Shown here one piece after another: positions 43,163 through 51,117 of a stretch of 64,000 bases of DNA. Source of the stretch: JACVRN01 sp036389255 (GTDB taxonomy: Bacteria > Acidobacteriota > Blastocatellia > Pyrinomonadales > Pyrinomonadaceae); contig DASVQI010000006.1 of assembly GCA_036389255.1 (NCBI GenBank), positions 1 to 64,000 of the forward strand. Reading direction: 5' to 3'. The position numbers and the translations under genes were made by a program. The notes under the pieces were generated by a model. That model saw nothing but the letters and a program-made list of their open reading frames with translations, was not told the DNA's origin and did no database searches. How positions within the stretch are numbered: position 1 is the stretch's first letter; each line of letters starts with the position of its first letter.

Positions 43163-44113
43163 ATGAGACGAAAATTTGTGGCGCTCGCTGCGCTCTTTGC
43201 GATTGGCCTGACGCTTATACTCACCCGAACAACACTTAAAGATGCTCGTGCGGAAAACGTCCAAGGGACAAAGGCCGCTCTCAACGCGAGCGCGCCCGGC
43301 GCTCTTCTTTCAGCGCCTGCCAAGCGCGACAGGTGCGGGACGCGCGACATGGATGATGCTACGACCAGCGCTCTTCAGAACTCGCTGAATGCTTTTAACA
43401 AGGGTCGCGGGCAGGGACACGGGGCCGGCTCTATTACCATCCCCATCTTTTTCCACATAGTCAATAAAGGCGAGGGCATTGCCAACGGCGACGTGCCGCT
43501 CACCATGATACAGGCGCAGGTGAGAGTCCTGAACCAGTCCTTTAGCGGCATCACGGGCGGCGCGGATACGCCCTTCAGGTTCGTGCTGGCGGGCATTGAC
43601 CGCACGACCAACGTCGAGTGGTTCAACGCCGGGCCGGGTTCAAAGACCGAGCGTGAGATGAAGTCGGCGCTGCACACGGGCGACGCGAAAGTCCTGAACT
43701 TCTACACGAACAACGCTGGCGGCGTGCTGCTGGGCTGGGCCACATTCCCCAGCGACTACACTAAAGACCCGCTTATGGACGGAGTCGTCTGTCTCTATTC
43801 ATCGCTGCCGGGCGGCTCTGAGGTTCCTTACAACGAAGGCGACACGGGCACGCATGAGATAGGTCACTGGCTCGGTCTTTATCACACCTTTCAGGGCGCT
43901 TGCTCGGATAACGCAGGCGACTACGTGGACGACACTCCCGCCGAGCGCTCTCCCGCTTTCCGTTGCCCCGGCGGGCGCGACTCCTGCCCCAAGCCCGGCT
44001 TAGACCCGATAGAGAACTTCATGGATTACACGGATGACCCGTGCATGTTTAAGTTCACCGCCGGACAGGCTGCGCGAGCCGAAGCCCTATCAGCACAATA
44101 TCGCGGGTTTTAA
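43163..44113 (+). CDS. Secreted M43 (cytophagalysin/pappalysin) zinc metalloprotease 1
   Basis: The 316-residue protein has a signal peptide (LVALAALFAIGLTLIL-like, residues 4-24) and a catalytic domain. It carries the zinc motif HEIGHWLGLYH near residue 232 and the downstream Met-turn region NFMDYTDDPCM. Conserved family segments are IPIFFHIVNKGEG, VLNQSFSG, LLGWATFPSDY and the Cys pairs around the active site. Extracellular proteolysis is expected. GGAG lies before the ATG. A paralogue follows 536 bases downstream. Confidence 0.94.
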   Translation: MRRKFVALAALFAIGLTLILTRTTLKDARAENVQGTKAALNASAPGALLSAPAKRDRCGTRDMDDATTSALQNSLNAFNKGRGQGHGAGSITIPIFFHIVNKGEGIANGDVPLTMIQAQVRVLNQSFSGITGGADTPFRFVLAGIDRTTNVEWFNAGPGSKTEREMKSALHTGDAKVLNFYTNNAGGVLLGWATFPSDYTKDPLMDGVVCLYSSLPGGSEVPYNEGDTGTHEIGHWLGLYHTFQGACSDNAGDYVDDTPAERSPAFRCPGGRDSCPKPGLDPIENFMDYTDDPCMFKFTAGQAARAEALSAQYRGF

Positions 44114-44150
44114 TTAACGGCACAGCTTCAAACAGGAATAGAAGGGATAT

Positions 44151-44250
44151 AGAGTAACCGCTAAATCAGCCGAACCGGCACGAAAGCAGACCCGGAAAAG
44201 TTTTGCTTTCACTCGTTTCATGCCGGTTCGCTTGATTTAGCGGTTACTCT
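44151..44250. terminator. 30-bp-arm hairpin after metalloprotease 1
   Basis: AGAGTAACCGCTAAATCAGC onward (44151-44180) pairs with 44221-44250 over 30 bases with two mismatches. The loop holds CGGAAAAGTTTTGCTTTC and is followed by TTTGTTTTTAC. It ends the first metalloprotease gene. The gap then continues to 44649 with the promoter at 44378. Confidence 0.75.
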
Positions 44251-44377
44251 TTGTTTTTACAAAGCCCGAGCGGTTATCACATTATTGCATTCCTACGCTT
44301 TTATCGTTGCAAAGCCTTCACGCTCCGTTAATTCCTTCATTTGTTTGAAACCCTACCGCTATATCGCATCAATACTA

Positions 44378-44407
44378 TTGACAAGGTGCATACTAATGCT
44401 GTAATAC
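44378..44407 (+). promoter_or_regulatory. Sigma-70-type promoter of metalloprotease 2
   Basis: A perfect -35 box TTGACA (44378-44383) is separated by 18 bases from TAATAC (44402-44407). Transcription would start about 230 bases before the ATG at 44650, giving a long leader. A second possible -10 (TATAAT) lies at 44467-44472 without a good -35. Confidence 0.5.
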
Positions 44408-44649
44408 TGTCGGCGCTCAAAAGAGTAACACTTGCCCTCTCACAAAGTAGACAATAGTCCCAGCGTTATAATTTATTCGGTCGATGTTTTTATATGGCTC
44501 GCTTGCTGTCTGGATTTGCAGGCGGGATTCTTTACAGTAGACCGGCATCATTAATCGGTGCGTGCAGACGTGAGAGCACCTCGCCCTCACTAACCCGAAG
44601 CGTAAGACCCCTTATCCCCTGGATAGGGTTAGATAACCGGAGGATTAGA

Positions 44650-45684
44650 ATGAAGCTTAAGTTAGTAACTCTGCTGGCCTTAGTTTCCCTCGGCGTTGCT
44701 TTGACGCTGGCAAGCCTTCCCACCAACACCACCAATGCTCAAGGTCGTCAATACGGCCCCGGCGACCATCCGGGCCTTCAGGCGGACGGAACTTTCAGAG
44801 CGCCTGACGGTACGGTCTTCGAATCTCAGCGTGCTTTTGTGGAGGCGGGACGCCGTTGCGCCTCGAAGAATCAGGATGATCAGGATATAGAACAAATTGA
44901 AAGGGACGTTAAAAATGCCCGTAAAGCCGGTGGCGGAACCGGCACTGGCGATGGGACAGAAGGCGCGAGGCTTTATGCCAACGGACAGGTTACAATCAAT
45001 GTCTATTTTCACGTCGTTTATAGGTCGGACAATACGGGTAATATCCCTGATTCCAGATTGGATGCTCAGATTGCAGCGATGAACGAGCACTACTCAGGAC
45101 TGGACACCCCCGCTTACAGAACTGCCGCGTCTAACACGTCCTTCCGTTTCGTTAGAGCGGGCGTCACTCGCACGCAGAACGATACCTGGTACGCAGCAGG
45201 CCCCGGCTCTGCCGGACAGACCGAGATGAAGAACGCGCTTCATCAGGGCACCGCAGACGACCTTAACTTCTACACCAACAGTGGCGGCGGATACCTCGGC
45301 TGGGCCACTTTCCCCAACGAGTACGCTGGCGCTCCTTCACAGGATGGCATAGTTTGCTACTGGGCTTCGCTGCCCGGCTCCAACTACGTCCCCTACAACG
45401 AGGGCGACACGGGCACGCACGAGGCCGGACACTGGCTCGGTCTTTATCACACCTTCCAGGGCGGGTGCCTCGGAAGCGGCGACGGCGTTGCCGACACTCC
45501 GGCTGAGCGCGCTGCCACCTACGGCTGCCCGACCAAGGCTCAGGACACCTGCAAGCAGAACGCTGGCTTAGACCCGTACGAGAACTTCATGGACTACACG
45601 GATGACCCGTGCATGTACAAGTTCTCTCTGGGACAGTCAGACCGTATGGACACCATGTGGTCAACCTATCGCTCGGGCAAATAG
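44650..45684 (+). CDS. Secreted M43 zinc metalloprotease 2
   Basis: The 344-residue protein has a signal peptide (LKLVTLLALVSLGVALTLA) and a 100-residue propeptide-like region. The catalytic domain has HEAGHWLGLYH near residue 258 and NFMDYTDDPCM. It shares long identical stretches with its upstream neighbour (VPYNEGDTGTHE, DDPCM), so the pair arose by duplication. The frame is open upstream to 44494, but AGGAGG-like sequence at 44638 and the signal peptide fix the start at 44650. Confidence 0.94.
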   Translation: MKLKLVTLLALVSLGVALTLASLPTNTTNAQGRQYGPGDHPGLQADGTFRAPDGTVFESQRAFVEAGRRCASKNQDDQDIEQIERDVKNARKAGGGTGTGDGTEGARLYANGQVTINVYFHVVYRSDNTGNIPDSRLDAQIAAMNEHYSGLDTPAYRTAASNTSFRFVRAGVTRTQNDTWYAAGPGSAGQTEMKNALHQGTADDLNFYTNSGGGYLGWATFPNEYAGAPSQDGIVCYWASLPGSNYVPYNEGDTGTHEAGHWLGLYHTFQGGCLGSGDGVADTPAERAATYGCPTKAQDTCKQNAGLDPYENFMDYTDDPCMYKFSLGQSDRMDTMWSTYRSGK

Positions 45685-45715
45685 CAAAGACAGTACCGGC
45701 TATGCCTTGAGTAAT

Positions 45716-45765
45716 CATGAAGGGGGCGCTTCTCCGCTCGGGAGGGAGTTAGCGCCCCTTTCATA
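45716..45765. terminator. Terminator after metalloprotease 2
   Basis: ATGAAGGGGGCGCT pairs with AGCGCCCCTTTCAT around a 20-base loop. It lies 32 bases after the stop of the metalloprotease gene and just before the second rhodanese gene. Confidence 0.7.
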
Positions 45766-45786
45766 ATTTGAAGAGAGTCCAAGCTT

Positions 45787-46275
45787 ATGAGAGCCGCAAT
45801 CCTGCTGGCGCTGACACTTGCTCTTACAGGCGCGAGCGCGCCCTCTTCGTGCCGGCGCGAGAAGTCTCAAAGCAAAGAAGTGTCAGGTGCCGGTTCCGCA
45901 GAGCAGTCGTCAAAGGAAGACGGAAACCTTCAGAGCGAAGGAGACCCCTTCGCTGCCATCCCGCGCATCAAGCCGTTTGAAGTCGCAAGGGCGGTCAAAG
46001 AAGGCAGGGCCGTGGTGGTTGATATCCGTGACGAGGAGGCTTACGCGGAGGAGCACGTCAGGGGAGCCGTCTCGATTCCCCTTGAAGAGATACGCGAGCG
46101 CGGCCCGAAAGAGCTGCCCACAGGCAAGCTCATAGTGACCTACTGTGCTTGACCCGAAGAGCACTCAAGCGCCCGTGCGGCGTCCTTCTTAAGATACAAG
46201 GGGTTCAAACAGACGGCAGCGCTACTGGGCGGCCTAGACGCATGGAAAGCCGCAGGGCTCCCTGTAGAACGCTAG
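45787..46275 (+). CDS. Exported rhodanese-like protein, candidate selenoprotein (in-frame UGA)
   Basis: The N terminus (RAAILLALTLALTGASAP) is an export signal; a Cys follows at SSC. The rhodanese domain reads IKPFEVARAVKEGRAVVVDI, DEEAYAEEHVRGAVSIPLEE, KLIVTYCA, then TGA at 46150-46152 (codon 122). It continues in frame as PEEHSSARAASFLRYKGF, AALLGGLDAWKAAGLP to TAG at 46273. The UGA codon falls at exactly the position it has in the paralogue at 18352, and the sequence after it completes the domain. Read as selenocysteine, the active loop is YCAU-PEEHSS. A SECIS-like hairpin follows at 17-31 bases. It stands alone with its own ribosome-binding region. Confidence 0.8.
46169..46183 (+). other. 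Putative bacterial SECIS hairpin apex (rhodanese 2)
   Basis: GCGCC pairs with GGCGT (one G-U pair) around the loop CGTGC, at the same distance (22-26 bases) from the TGA as in the paralogue. A lower stem GAAG/CTTC may extend it. Eighteen bases (TCAAGCGCCCGTGCGGCG) are identical between the two genes, including synonymous positions. Confidence 0.6.
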
Positions 46276-46324
46276 AGACTTGTTGCAAGAGCGTGAGGCG
46301 AAAGAAGTATGACGCGCTTTCGAG

Positions 46325-46822
46325 TTACAGCACGTACGAGCTTCCGTTCTCGTTCGGCCGCCAGTCTATCAACTCTGCGTGAAAGTCGTCGTTGTCATCA
46401 CGACAGGCCCAGATAATCGCGCGCATCCCCGGCTTAAGCACACCGCGCCCGCTTTCAATCTTCTTCCAGTCGGCCGTCCTGAAAGCCTCGCCCTGAAAGA
46501 GAAATTTTCTAGACGCATCCTCGCCGCGCCCCAGCCGTATGGTGAACTGCTCGGTCGTCTGCTCGTCGGTTCTGACGCGTATGAAGATGCGCCGCGCAGA
46601 GCGTGAGTAGGCTGTGATGCGGCCAGTGAAGGATGTCGTGCTATTGCGGTCGCAGCTTAGGCTGGCGGGCGGCATGAGCCTTCCCTGTCGCGCTCCTTGC
46701 CTGCCGTCTTGGCGTGCGGCAGACGAGGCGCGACGGCTCGCGCCGCTTACAGGCATGACGGCGAAGCACAGGCATGCTGTCAGGAGCGACCACAGTGTTC
46801 GGCTGGCTTGTAGGTTTCTCAT
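46325..46822 (-). CDS. Small exported protein of unknown function
   Basis: The 165-residue protein has a signal peptide (RTLWSLLTACLCFAVMPVSG). An Ala/Arg-rich linker follows, then a beta-rich domain (SFTGRITAYSRSARRIFIRV, QFTIRLGRGEDASRKFLF, LKPGMRAIIWACRDDNDDFHAELIDW). The last part resembles an OB-like fold, but I do not recognise the family. It starts two bases after the stop of the phosphatase gene and is likely co-transcribed with it. Confidence 0.7.
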   Translation of the reverse strand: MRNLQASRTLWSLLTACLCFAVMPVSGASRRASSAARQDGRQGARQGRLMPPASLSCDRNSTTSFTGRITAYSRSARRIFIRVRTDEQTTEQFTIRLGRGEDASRKFLFQGEAFRTADWKKIESGRGVLKPGMRAIIWACRDDNDDFHAELIDWRPNENGSSYVL

Positions 46823-46824
46823 AA

Positions 46825-47640
46825 TTATGCCTGAGCGTTTCCGGCGGCACGCTCTTTCTGACCCACCTTGCGCATGGCGCGCAGCGTTTCGGGGATAAAT
46901 GCAGTGATGTGATGCTGCGCGGTGTGGCCGTCCGCGAATGCCTGATAGAGATTGAACTCCGGCAGCTCAAGACAGCTTAGCGGCGAATGGTAGTTGTAGC
47001 CCGTGTCTATCCCGACCGCGCTGTTGAAGATGTATATGCCGTGACGGCCAAGTCGCCCGCGCAGGGGCAGAAAGGCCGTGGGCGTGTGGCCGAACAGACA
47101 GGGCTTGCCGCGATAGTTCTTATAAAAGTCCATGTCGCGCGACCAGAGCAGAGAGTACTCGTCCGTGTCGCAGGGGTGCTTGCCGTGGTCAAGGCCCGCG
47201 TGAACGTAGAGCGCGTAGTCGTCCTCGTAAAAGAGGCGGAGTCCGCGCATGAATTCCAGATGCTCTTGAGGGAAAATCTTGAGAAACTGCTCGTGCGATT
47301 TCTCTAGCTCCTCGTCCTTCTTCCAAGCGGGAGCCATGCCCGTGTATTGCTGGTAGGTACGCTCGCCCCCTGAAGGCGGCGCGAGCCAGAGAGGCAGACG
47401 CTCATCTACGAAATCCAGCAGCATCTGCTCGTGATTGCCGCGCAGCGCGATGATGCGCTCCGGGTCGGCTCTTTGCAGCTCTATTACGTCCGTGACGACG
47501 CCCGGCGCGTCCGGGCCTCTGTCTATGAAATCGCCAAGGAAGACCAGCGTGTCGGCAGACTCGTTGCGCGGCAGCATCTTCAGGACAGCGCTGAGCTGCG
47601 CGCGGCGACCATGCACGTCACCGATGACAAAGGTTTTCAT
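46825..47640 (-). CDS. PPP-type metallophosphatase
   Basis: The 271-residue protein carries the phosphoprotein-phosphatase signature in order: GDVHGR near residue 7, GDFIDRGPD near 38 and GNHEQML near 68, with later His residues in YVHAGLDHG and LFGHTPTAF. All metal ligands are visible. Such proteins dephosphorylate phospho-Ser/Thr, phospho-Tyr or diadenosine tetraphosphate. It lies downstream of a Ser/Thr kinase gene on the same strand (37 bases), so it is a good candidate for the opposing phosphatase. Confidence 0.92.
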   Translation of the reverse strand: MKTFVIGDVHGRRAQLSAVLKMLPRNESADTLVFLGDFIDRGPDAPGVVTDVIELQRADPERIIALRGNHEQMLLDFVDERLPLWLAPPSGGERTYQQYTGMAPAWKKDEELEKSHEQFLKIFPQEHLEFMRGLRLFYEDDYALYVHAGLDHGKHPCDTDEYSLLWSRDMDFYKNYRGKPCLFGHTPTAFLPLRGRLGRHGIYIFNSAVGIDTGYNYHSPLSCLELPEFNLYQAFADGHTAQHHITAFIPETLRAMRKVGQKERAAGNAQA

Positions 47641-47676
47641 CCGCTTCGGCCTCCCCTGTTAAGATGTGGCCGAGCC

Positions 47677-50148
47677 TCAGTCCTTCTTCTTCGCGCCGAT
47701 CCTTTCCATCAACTCCTTAAAACGCGGATCGTCACGGAGTGAGGCCCAGTTGGAATCCGTTTCAAACCACTTCCTGTTCTCATTACCCAGCTCTATAGCC
47801 CTCTCCAACCATTTGAAAGCTTCATCACTCTCACCTTCAAGAGCATAAACGGAAGCCGTCCAGTAAGCAATGTCGTGGTCGGCTGCCGCAGACTCCAGAA
47901 CCTGCTCGTTCAATTCGGCACGCGCTGCCTCGTGCTGTCCCATGGCGCTCAGGCACATGGCAAGGATGGGACGTATGCCGTACATCTTCGGGCGCTCTTT
48001 CAAGACTTCGCGCAGAAGCTCTGCGGCTATCTCATGCTCGCCCCGGTAGTAGAGTATGCGAGCGCGGAAGGTCTTCACGAGCGGGTGGTCAGGCTCTATG
48101 GCGCTCGCTCTGTCTAGCTCGTCCATCGCCTGATCTTCCATCCCCTGATACCAGAGTATGCGAGCGCGATTGTAGGAGGCTACGACTCGCGCCGCCGGGT
48201 CTAGCTGCGCCAGCTTGTCCCAGCTTCTAAGCGCGCGGTCGTATTCGCCGTCCAGCCGGTGCAGCACGGCCTTCACGAAATAGACGGCGGCGTGATTCGG
48301 AGCCTTTTGACGAAGCCGCGCCACGGCCTCACGCGCCTTCTTCTTTTCGCCGCGCGATAGGTAGATGAAGACCATCAGCATGCGCGCCTCCACGACCTCC
48401 GGGTCAATCTCCGTGGCCCTGTCGAAAGCCTCTTCGGCGCGCTCGTAATCTTCCGCCGCGCCGAAGCCCTTGAAGACGCGGTTGGCGTAGCAGGCTCCCA
48501 GCCCGCTATAGGCCAGAGCAAAGTTCGGGTCAAGCTCTATGGCGCGAGTGAAACGGGCGCAGGCTTCGTCACAATCTTCACGAGATACCGTGCGGAAGAC
48601 AAAGCGACCGAATGCGTCGCGCCCGCGAAGATACTCTTCGTAGGCTTCCGCGTTCTCCGTGGGCTTGCGCTCCAACGCGCCCTGTTCTGCGGGCGTCAGC
48701 TCCACGCGCATCTTCTCCACTATGCGCTGCGCTATGGTGTCCTGAACGTTGATGATGTCGCTGGACGAGACATCGAAGCGGTCGCTCCAAATCATGTTGC
48801 CGGAATCAACGTCCAGAAGCTGAGCCGTCACGCGCAAGCGGTCGCCAGCGCGCATGAAGCTCGCCGCCAGCACGGCGCTCACGTCCAGCTCGCGCCCTAT
48901 CTCTCGCGGGTCTTCCGTGTTCCCCTGATACTTTGAGATGAGGGACGAGGGGCGCACGACGAGCGAGCGCAACTGTGCAAGCTCTGTAATCACCGCGTCG
49001 GCCAGCGCGAACTCGTAGAAGCTGTTGGCCGGGTCGTTGCTCAGGTTTCTGAATGGAAGAATGGCAACGGACTTCTTCTCCTGCTCCGGCACGCTCGTTA
49101 GCGGCGTCTCGTGAAACTCGTGCGGGCTTGTCGTCTGGTGGCCCATTGTCGAGGGAGCCTGAGTCGGGGGCTCCGTGCCGGTGATGTTTCGCAGCCAGCG
49201 AAGCGCGCGCGCCATGGGGCTCGGCGCGGAAAGGTGTCTGGGCGCAACGCCCGTCCCGCCTTCCGTGATGTCTATGGCGGAGGCCGTGCCCATGGTGACT
49301 TCGCGCAGGACGCTCTTGATGTCGTCGCGCATCTCGCTAATCTTCTGATAACGGTCGCGCGGGTCTTTGGCCATGGCGCGGTCTAGAATCTGTTGAAGGC
49401 GAGGCGGGAGCGGGTCGTTTCGCATCTCGGCTATGGGAACCGGCGTGGCGTGCAGCACGGCGTGGCGCACGTCCACGCTGGTCTTTCCCTGAAAAGGCCA
49501 GATGCCCGTCAGCAGCTCGTAAAGCAGAACGCCCGTGGAGAAGATGTCTGCGCGATGGTCAACGCGGTCGCCGCGCGCCTGCTCCGGCGCTGCGTAAGTC
49601 GCAGTCCCGTACGGCACGCCTATCTCGGTCAGCTCCGTGTGATGAATCCCCGAATCGCGCGCCTGAGTCTCGTCCATCAGCTTGGCCAGTCCGAAGTCCA
49701 GAATCTTGACCTGACCCATGCTTGTGACCATCACGTTCCCGGCCTTGATGTCCCGGTGAATGATGCCGCGCTTGTGAGCGGACGAGAGCGCGTCCGCCAC
49801 CTGTATCGCAATCAGAAGCGCGCTCTTTAATTCGAGCGGGCGGCCCGCGACTAGCTGGCGCACGTTCTTGCCTTCGACGTACTGCATGACTATGAAGTGC
49901 AGCCCGTCCGCTTGGTTGAGGTCGAAGATGGTGCAGATGTTCGGGTGGTCAAGAGCCGAGGCGAGACGCGCTTCTCGCTCGAAGCGCTTGAGGTTGGCTT
50001 CCTTCGTGGTCAGCTCCGGCGGCAGAACCTTTATCACGACCGTCCGCCCAAGCTTTCTATCGAGCGCTCTGTAAACCGTTCCCTGCCCGCCGGCTCCTAT
50101 CTTTTCGAGGATGCGGTAATTGAGCAGAGTTGTTCCGGGCGTAATCAT
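47677..50148 (-). CDS. Ser/Thr protein kinase with TolB-N/FlgO-like domain and TPR repeats
   Basis: The protein has 823 residues. The kinase domain (about 10-275) has GAGGQGTVYRALD, VVIKVLP with the ATP Lys, HRDIKAGNVMV and DFGLAKL, all catalytic residues present. Residues 365-490 (KKSVAILPFRNLSNDPANSFYEFALADAVITELAQL) match the TolB N-terminal-like domain often fused to such kinases. From about 505 on are TPR repeats. No clear membrane helix is seen, so it is probably cytoplasmic. This architecture is common in Acidobacteriota. Confidence 0.93.
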   Translation of the reverse strand: MITPGTTLLNYRILEKIGAGGQGTVYRALDRKLGRTVVIKVLPPELTTKEANLKRFEREARLASALDHPNICTIFDLNQADGLHFIVMQYVEGKNVRQLVAGRPLELKSALLIAIQVADALSSAHKRGIIHRDIKAGNVMVTSMGQVKILDFGLAKLMDETQARDSGIHHTELTEIGVPYGTATYAAPEQARGDRVDHRADIFSTGVLLYELLTGIWPFQGKTSVDVRHAVLHATPVPIAEMRNDPLPPRLQQILDRAMAKDPRDRYQKISEMRDDIKSVLREVTMGTASAIDITEGGTGVAPRHLSAPSPMARALRWLRNITGTEPPTQAPSTMGHQTTSPHEFHETPLTSVPEQEKKSVAILPFRNLSNDPANSFYEFALADAVITELAQLRSLVVRPSSLISKYQGNTEDPREIGRELDVSAVLAASFMRAGDRLRVTAQLLDVDSGNMIWSDRFDVSSSDIINVQDTIAQRIVEKMRVELTPAEQGALERKPTENAEAYEEYLRGRDAFGRFVFRTVSREDCDEACARFTRAIELDPNFALAYSGLGACYANRVFKGFGAAEDYERAEEAFDRATEIDPEVVEARMLMVFIYLSRGEKKKAREAVARLRQKAPNHAAVYFVKAVLHRLDGEYDRALRSWDKLAQLDPAARVVASYNRARILWYQGMEDQAMDELDRASAIEPDHPLVKTFRARILYYRGEHEIAAELLREVLKERPKMYGIRPILAMCLSAMGQHEAARAELNEQVLESAAADHDIAYWTASVYALEGESDEAFKWLERAIELGNENRKWFETDSNWASLRDDPRFKELMERIGAKKKD

Positions 50149-50167
50149 AGGGGGCTACATTCTAACA

Positions 50168-50264
50168 AAGGCAATGCAGAATGCAGAGTGCGGAATGATG
50201 AATTAAAGAGATGACTCAGCCCGAGTAACTCTTTACTTCTGCATTCTGCGTTTCGACTTTGCTT
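50168..50264. repeat. Heptad hairpin (TGCAGAA units)
   Basis: The left arm reads TGCAGAA/TGCAGAG/TGCGGAA/TGATGAA/TTAAAGA in exact 7-bp steps. The right arm TTCTGCA/TTCTGCG/TTTCGAC is its partial complement. It lies between the kinase start and the SECIS-like hairpin of the glutaredoxin-like gene. Confidence 0.75.
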
Positions 50265-50266
50265 GT

Positions 50267-50285
50267 AGCTGGCTCACGGCCAGCT
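50267..50285 (-). other. Putative SECIS hairpin after the glutaredoxin-like UGA
   Basis: On the minus strand AGCTGGC and GCCAGCT form a perfect 7-bp stem around the loop CGTGA, 23-27 bases after the TGA at 50303-50301. The loop sequence and distance nearly match those of the two rhodanese genes (CGTGC at 22-26). No T-run follows, so it does not look like an intrinsic terminator. Confidence 0.5.
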
Positions 50286-50522
50286 TTAATCATGGACGGT
50301 TCAACCACGCGGGGGTCTGCCCCAGCCCGAGCCCATGTACTCGCCGTCCTTAACTATGCACGGGACGGTCGGGTCGCCGTCCGAATAGGCGAACATCTCC
50401 CTGCGCCGCTCGCGGTCATTCTGCGCGTCATACTCTATGAAGGGAATGCCCTCGGAGTTGTAGTAATCCCTGGCCTGCTCGCAATAAGGGCAGCCCGGCT
50501 TCGTGTATAGAACTAAAGCCAC
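50286..50522 (-). CDS. Glutaredoxin-like protein, candidate C-terminal selenoprotein
   Basis: The frame from GTG at 50522 encodes a glutaredoxin fold: LVLYTKPGCPYCEQARDYY with the redox Cys-x-x-Cys, then DGDPTVPCIVKDGEYMG with the cis-Pro. It ends GSGWGRPPRG at a TGA (codon 74). Four sense codons (T-V-H-D) and TAA follow. Reading the UGA as Sec gives a short tail ending in U plus four residues. I recall glutaredoxin-like 'Uxx-star' selenoproteins with Sec close to the C terminus, but could not check this. If UGA is a true stop, the gene is 50301-50522. A perfect hairpin just downstream supports Sec insertion. Confidence 0.75.
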
Positions 50523-50572
50523 CTTGCTCTCTCCTCCTTTTCGTATGCCGTATAGTTTAGCACAAAGGAAAT

Positions 50573-50661
50573 GGCTGTCAGGTGTCAGGGGCCGGGTGAC
50601 GGGAAAGAAAATCCAGTTCTCTTTCTTTTCCCCATCACCCGGCCCCTGACACCCGTCACCC
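50573..50661. repeat. Heptad hairpin with GGGAAAGAAAAT core
   Basis: GCTGTCAGGTGTCAGGGGCC onward pairs with the right arm (CATCACCC/GGCCCCT/GACACCC/GTCACCC) around GGGAAAGAAAATCC...TCTCTTTCTTTTCC. It fills the gap between the divergent glutaredoxin-like and ferredoxin-like genes. Confidence 0.85.
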
Positions 50662-50718
50662 TCTTTTCTGCTATACTGCGCGCTGTTTGTGTACGGGGCT
50701 GGCTGAAGGAAAGCATGC

Positions 50719-51027
50719 GTGATGGTTGATAGCGACCTGTTTGACCCTTACGAGCGGCTGGTTGAGATAGAGATTCTGGGTGTGCAGAGGAGCGTGCCGG
50801 AGAACAACCGGCTGCTCAGGTGTTTCCAGTTTCTCTCTATGAAGACCATTTCCTACGGGGACTTCTGCTGGAACGGCGAATGCACCAACTGTCAAATCTG
50901 GTTTCGCCGCGAGGGCGAGACTGAAGAGAGAGACAAGCCCGCGCTGGCCTGCCGCACGAACGTAGAGGAAGGCATGGTCATCACAAAGGTAAGCCGCTTC
51001 GTAGAGCTTGAGGGAATTAACAAGTGA
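50719..51027 (+). CDS. Small 2Fe-2S ferredoxin-like protein
   Basis: The 102-residue protein has a plant-type ferredoxin cluster pattern: CWNGECTNCQIWF (C-x4-C-x2-C) near residues 50-60 and a fourth Cys in ALACRTNVEEGM, close to residue 77. The N terminus (PYERLVEIEILGVQRSVPEN) is the usual first hairpin. It starts at GTG 50719 or ATG 50722. Its redox partner is not evident. A kinase gene follows 90 bases downstream. Confidence 0.82.
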   Translation: MMVDSDLFDPYERLVEIEILGVQRSVPENNRLLRCFQFLSMKTISYGDFCWNGECTNCQIWFRREGETEERDKPALACRTNVEEGMVITKVSRFVELEGINK

Positions 51028-51117
51028 AGCGAGCCGCCGCCTCGGAACCCTGAGGGCCGCCGCGTCTCCTGCAAGATTTTTCAATCCGCGCGCGTCATCT
51101 TCCTCGTACTATTTCTT

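Noticed and set aside
45787..46152. Second rhodanese as a simple truncated gene ending at 46152
   Set aside because: The downstream in-frame part completes the domain and the paralogue has the same interruption, so truncation is the weaker explanation.
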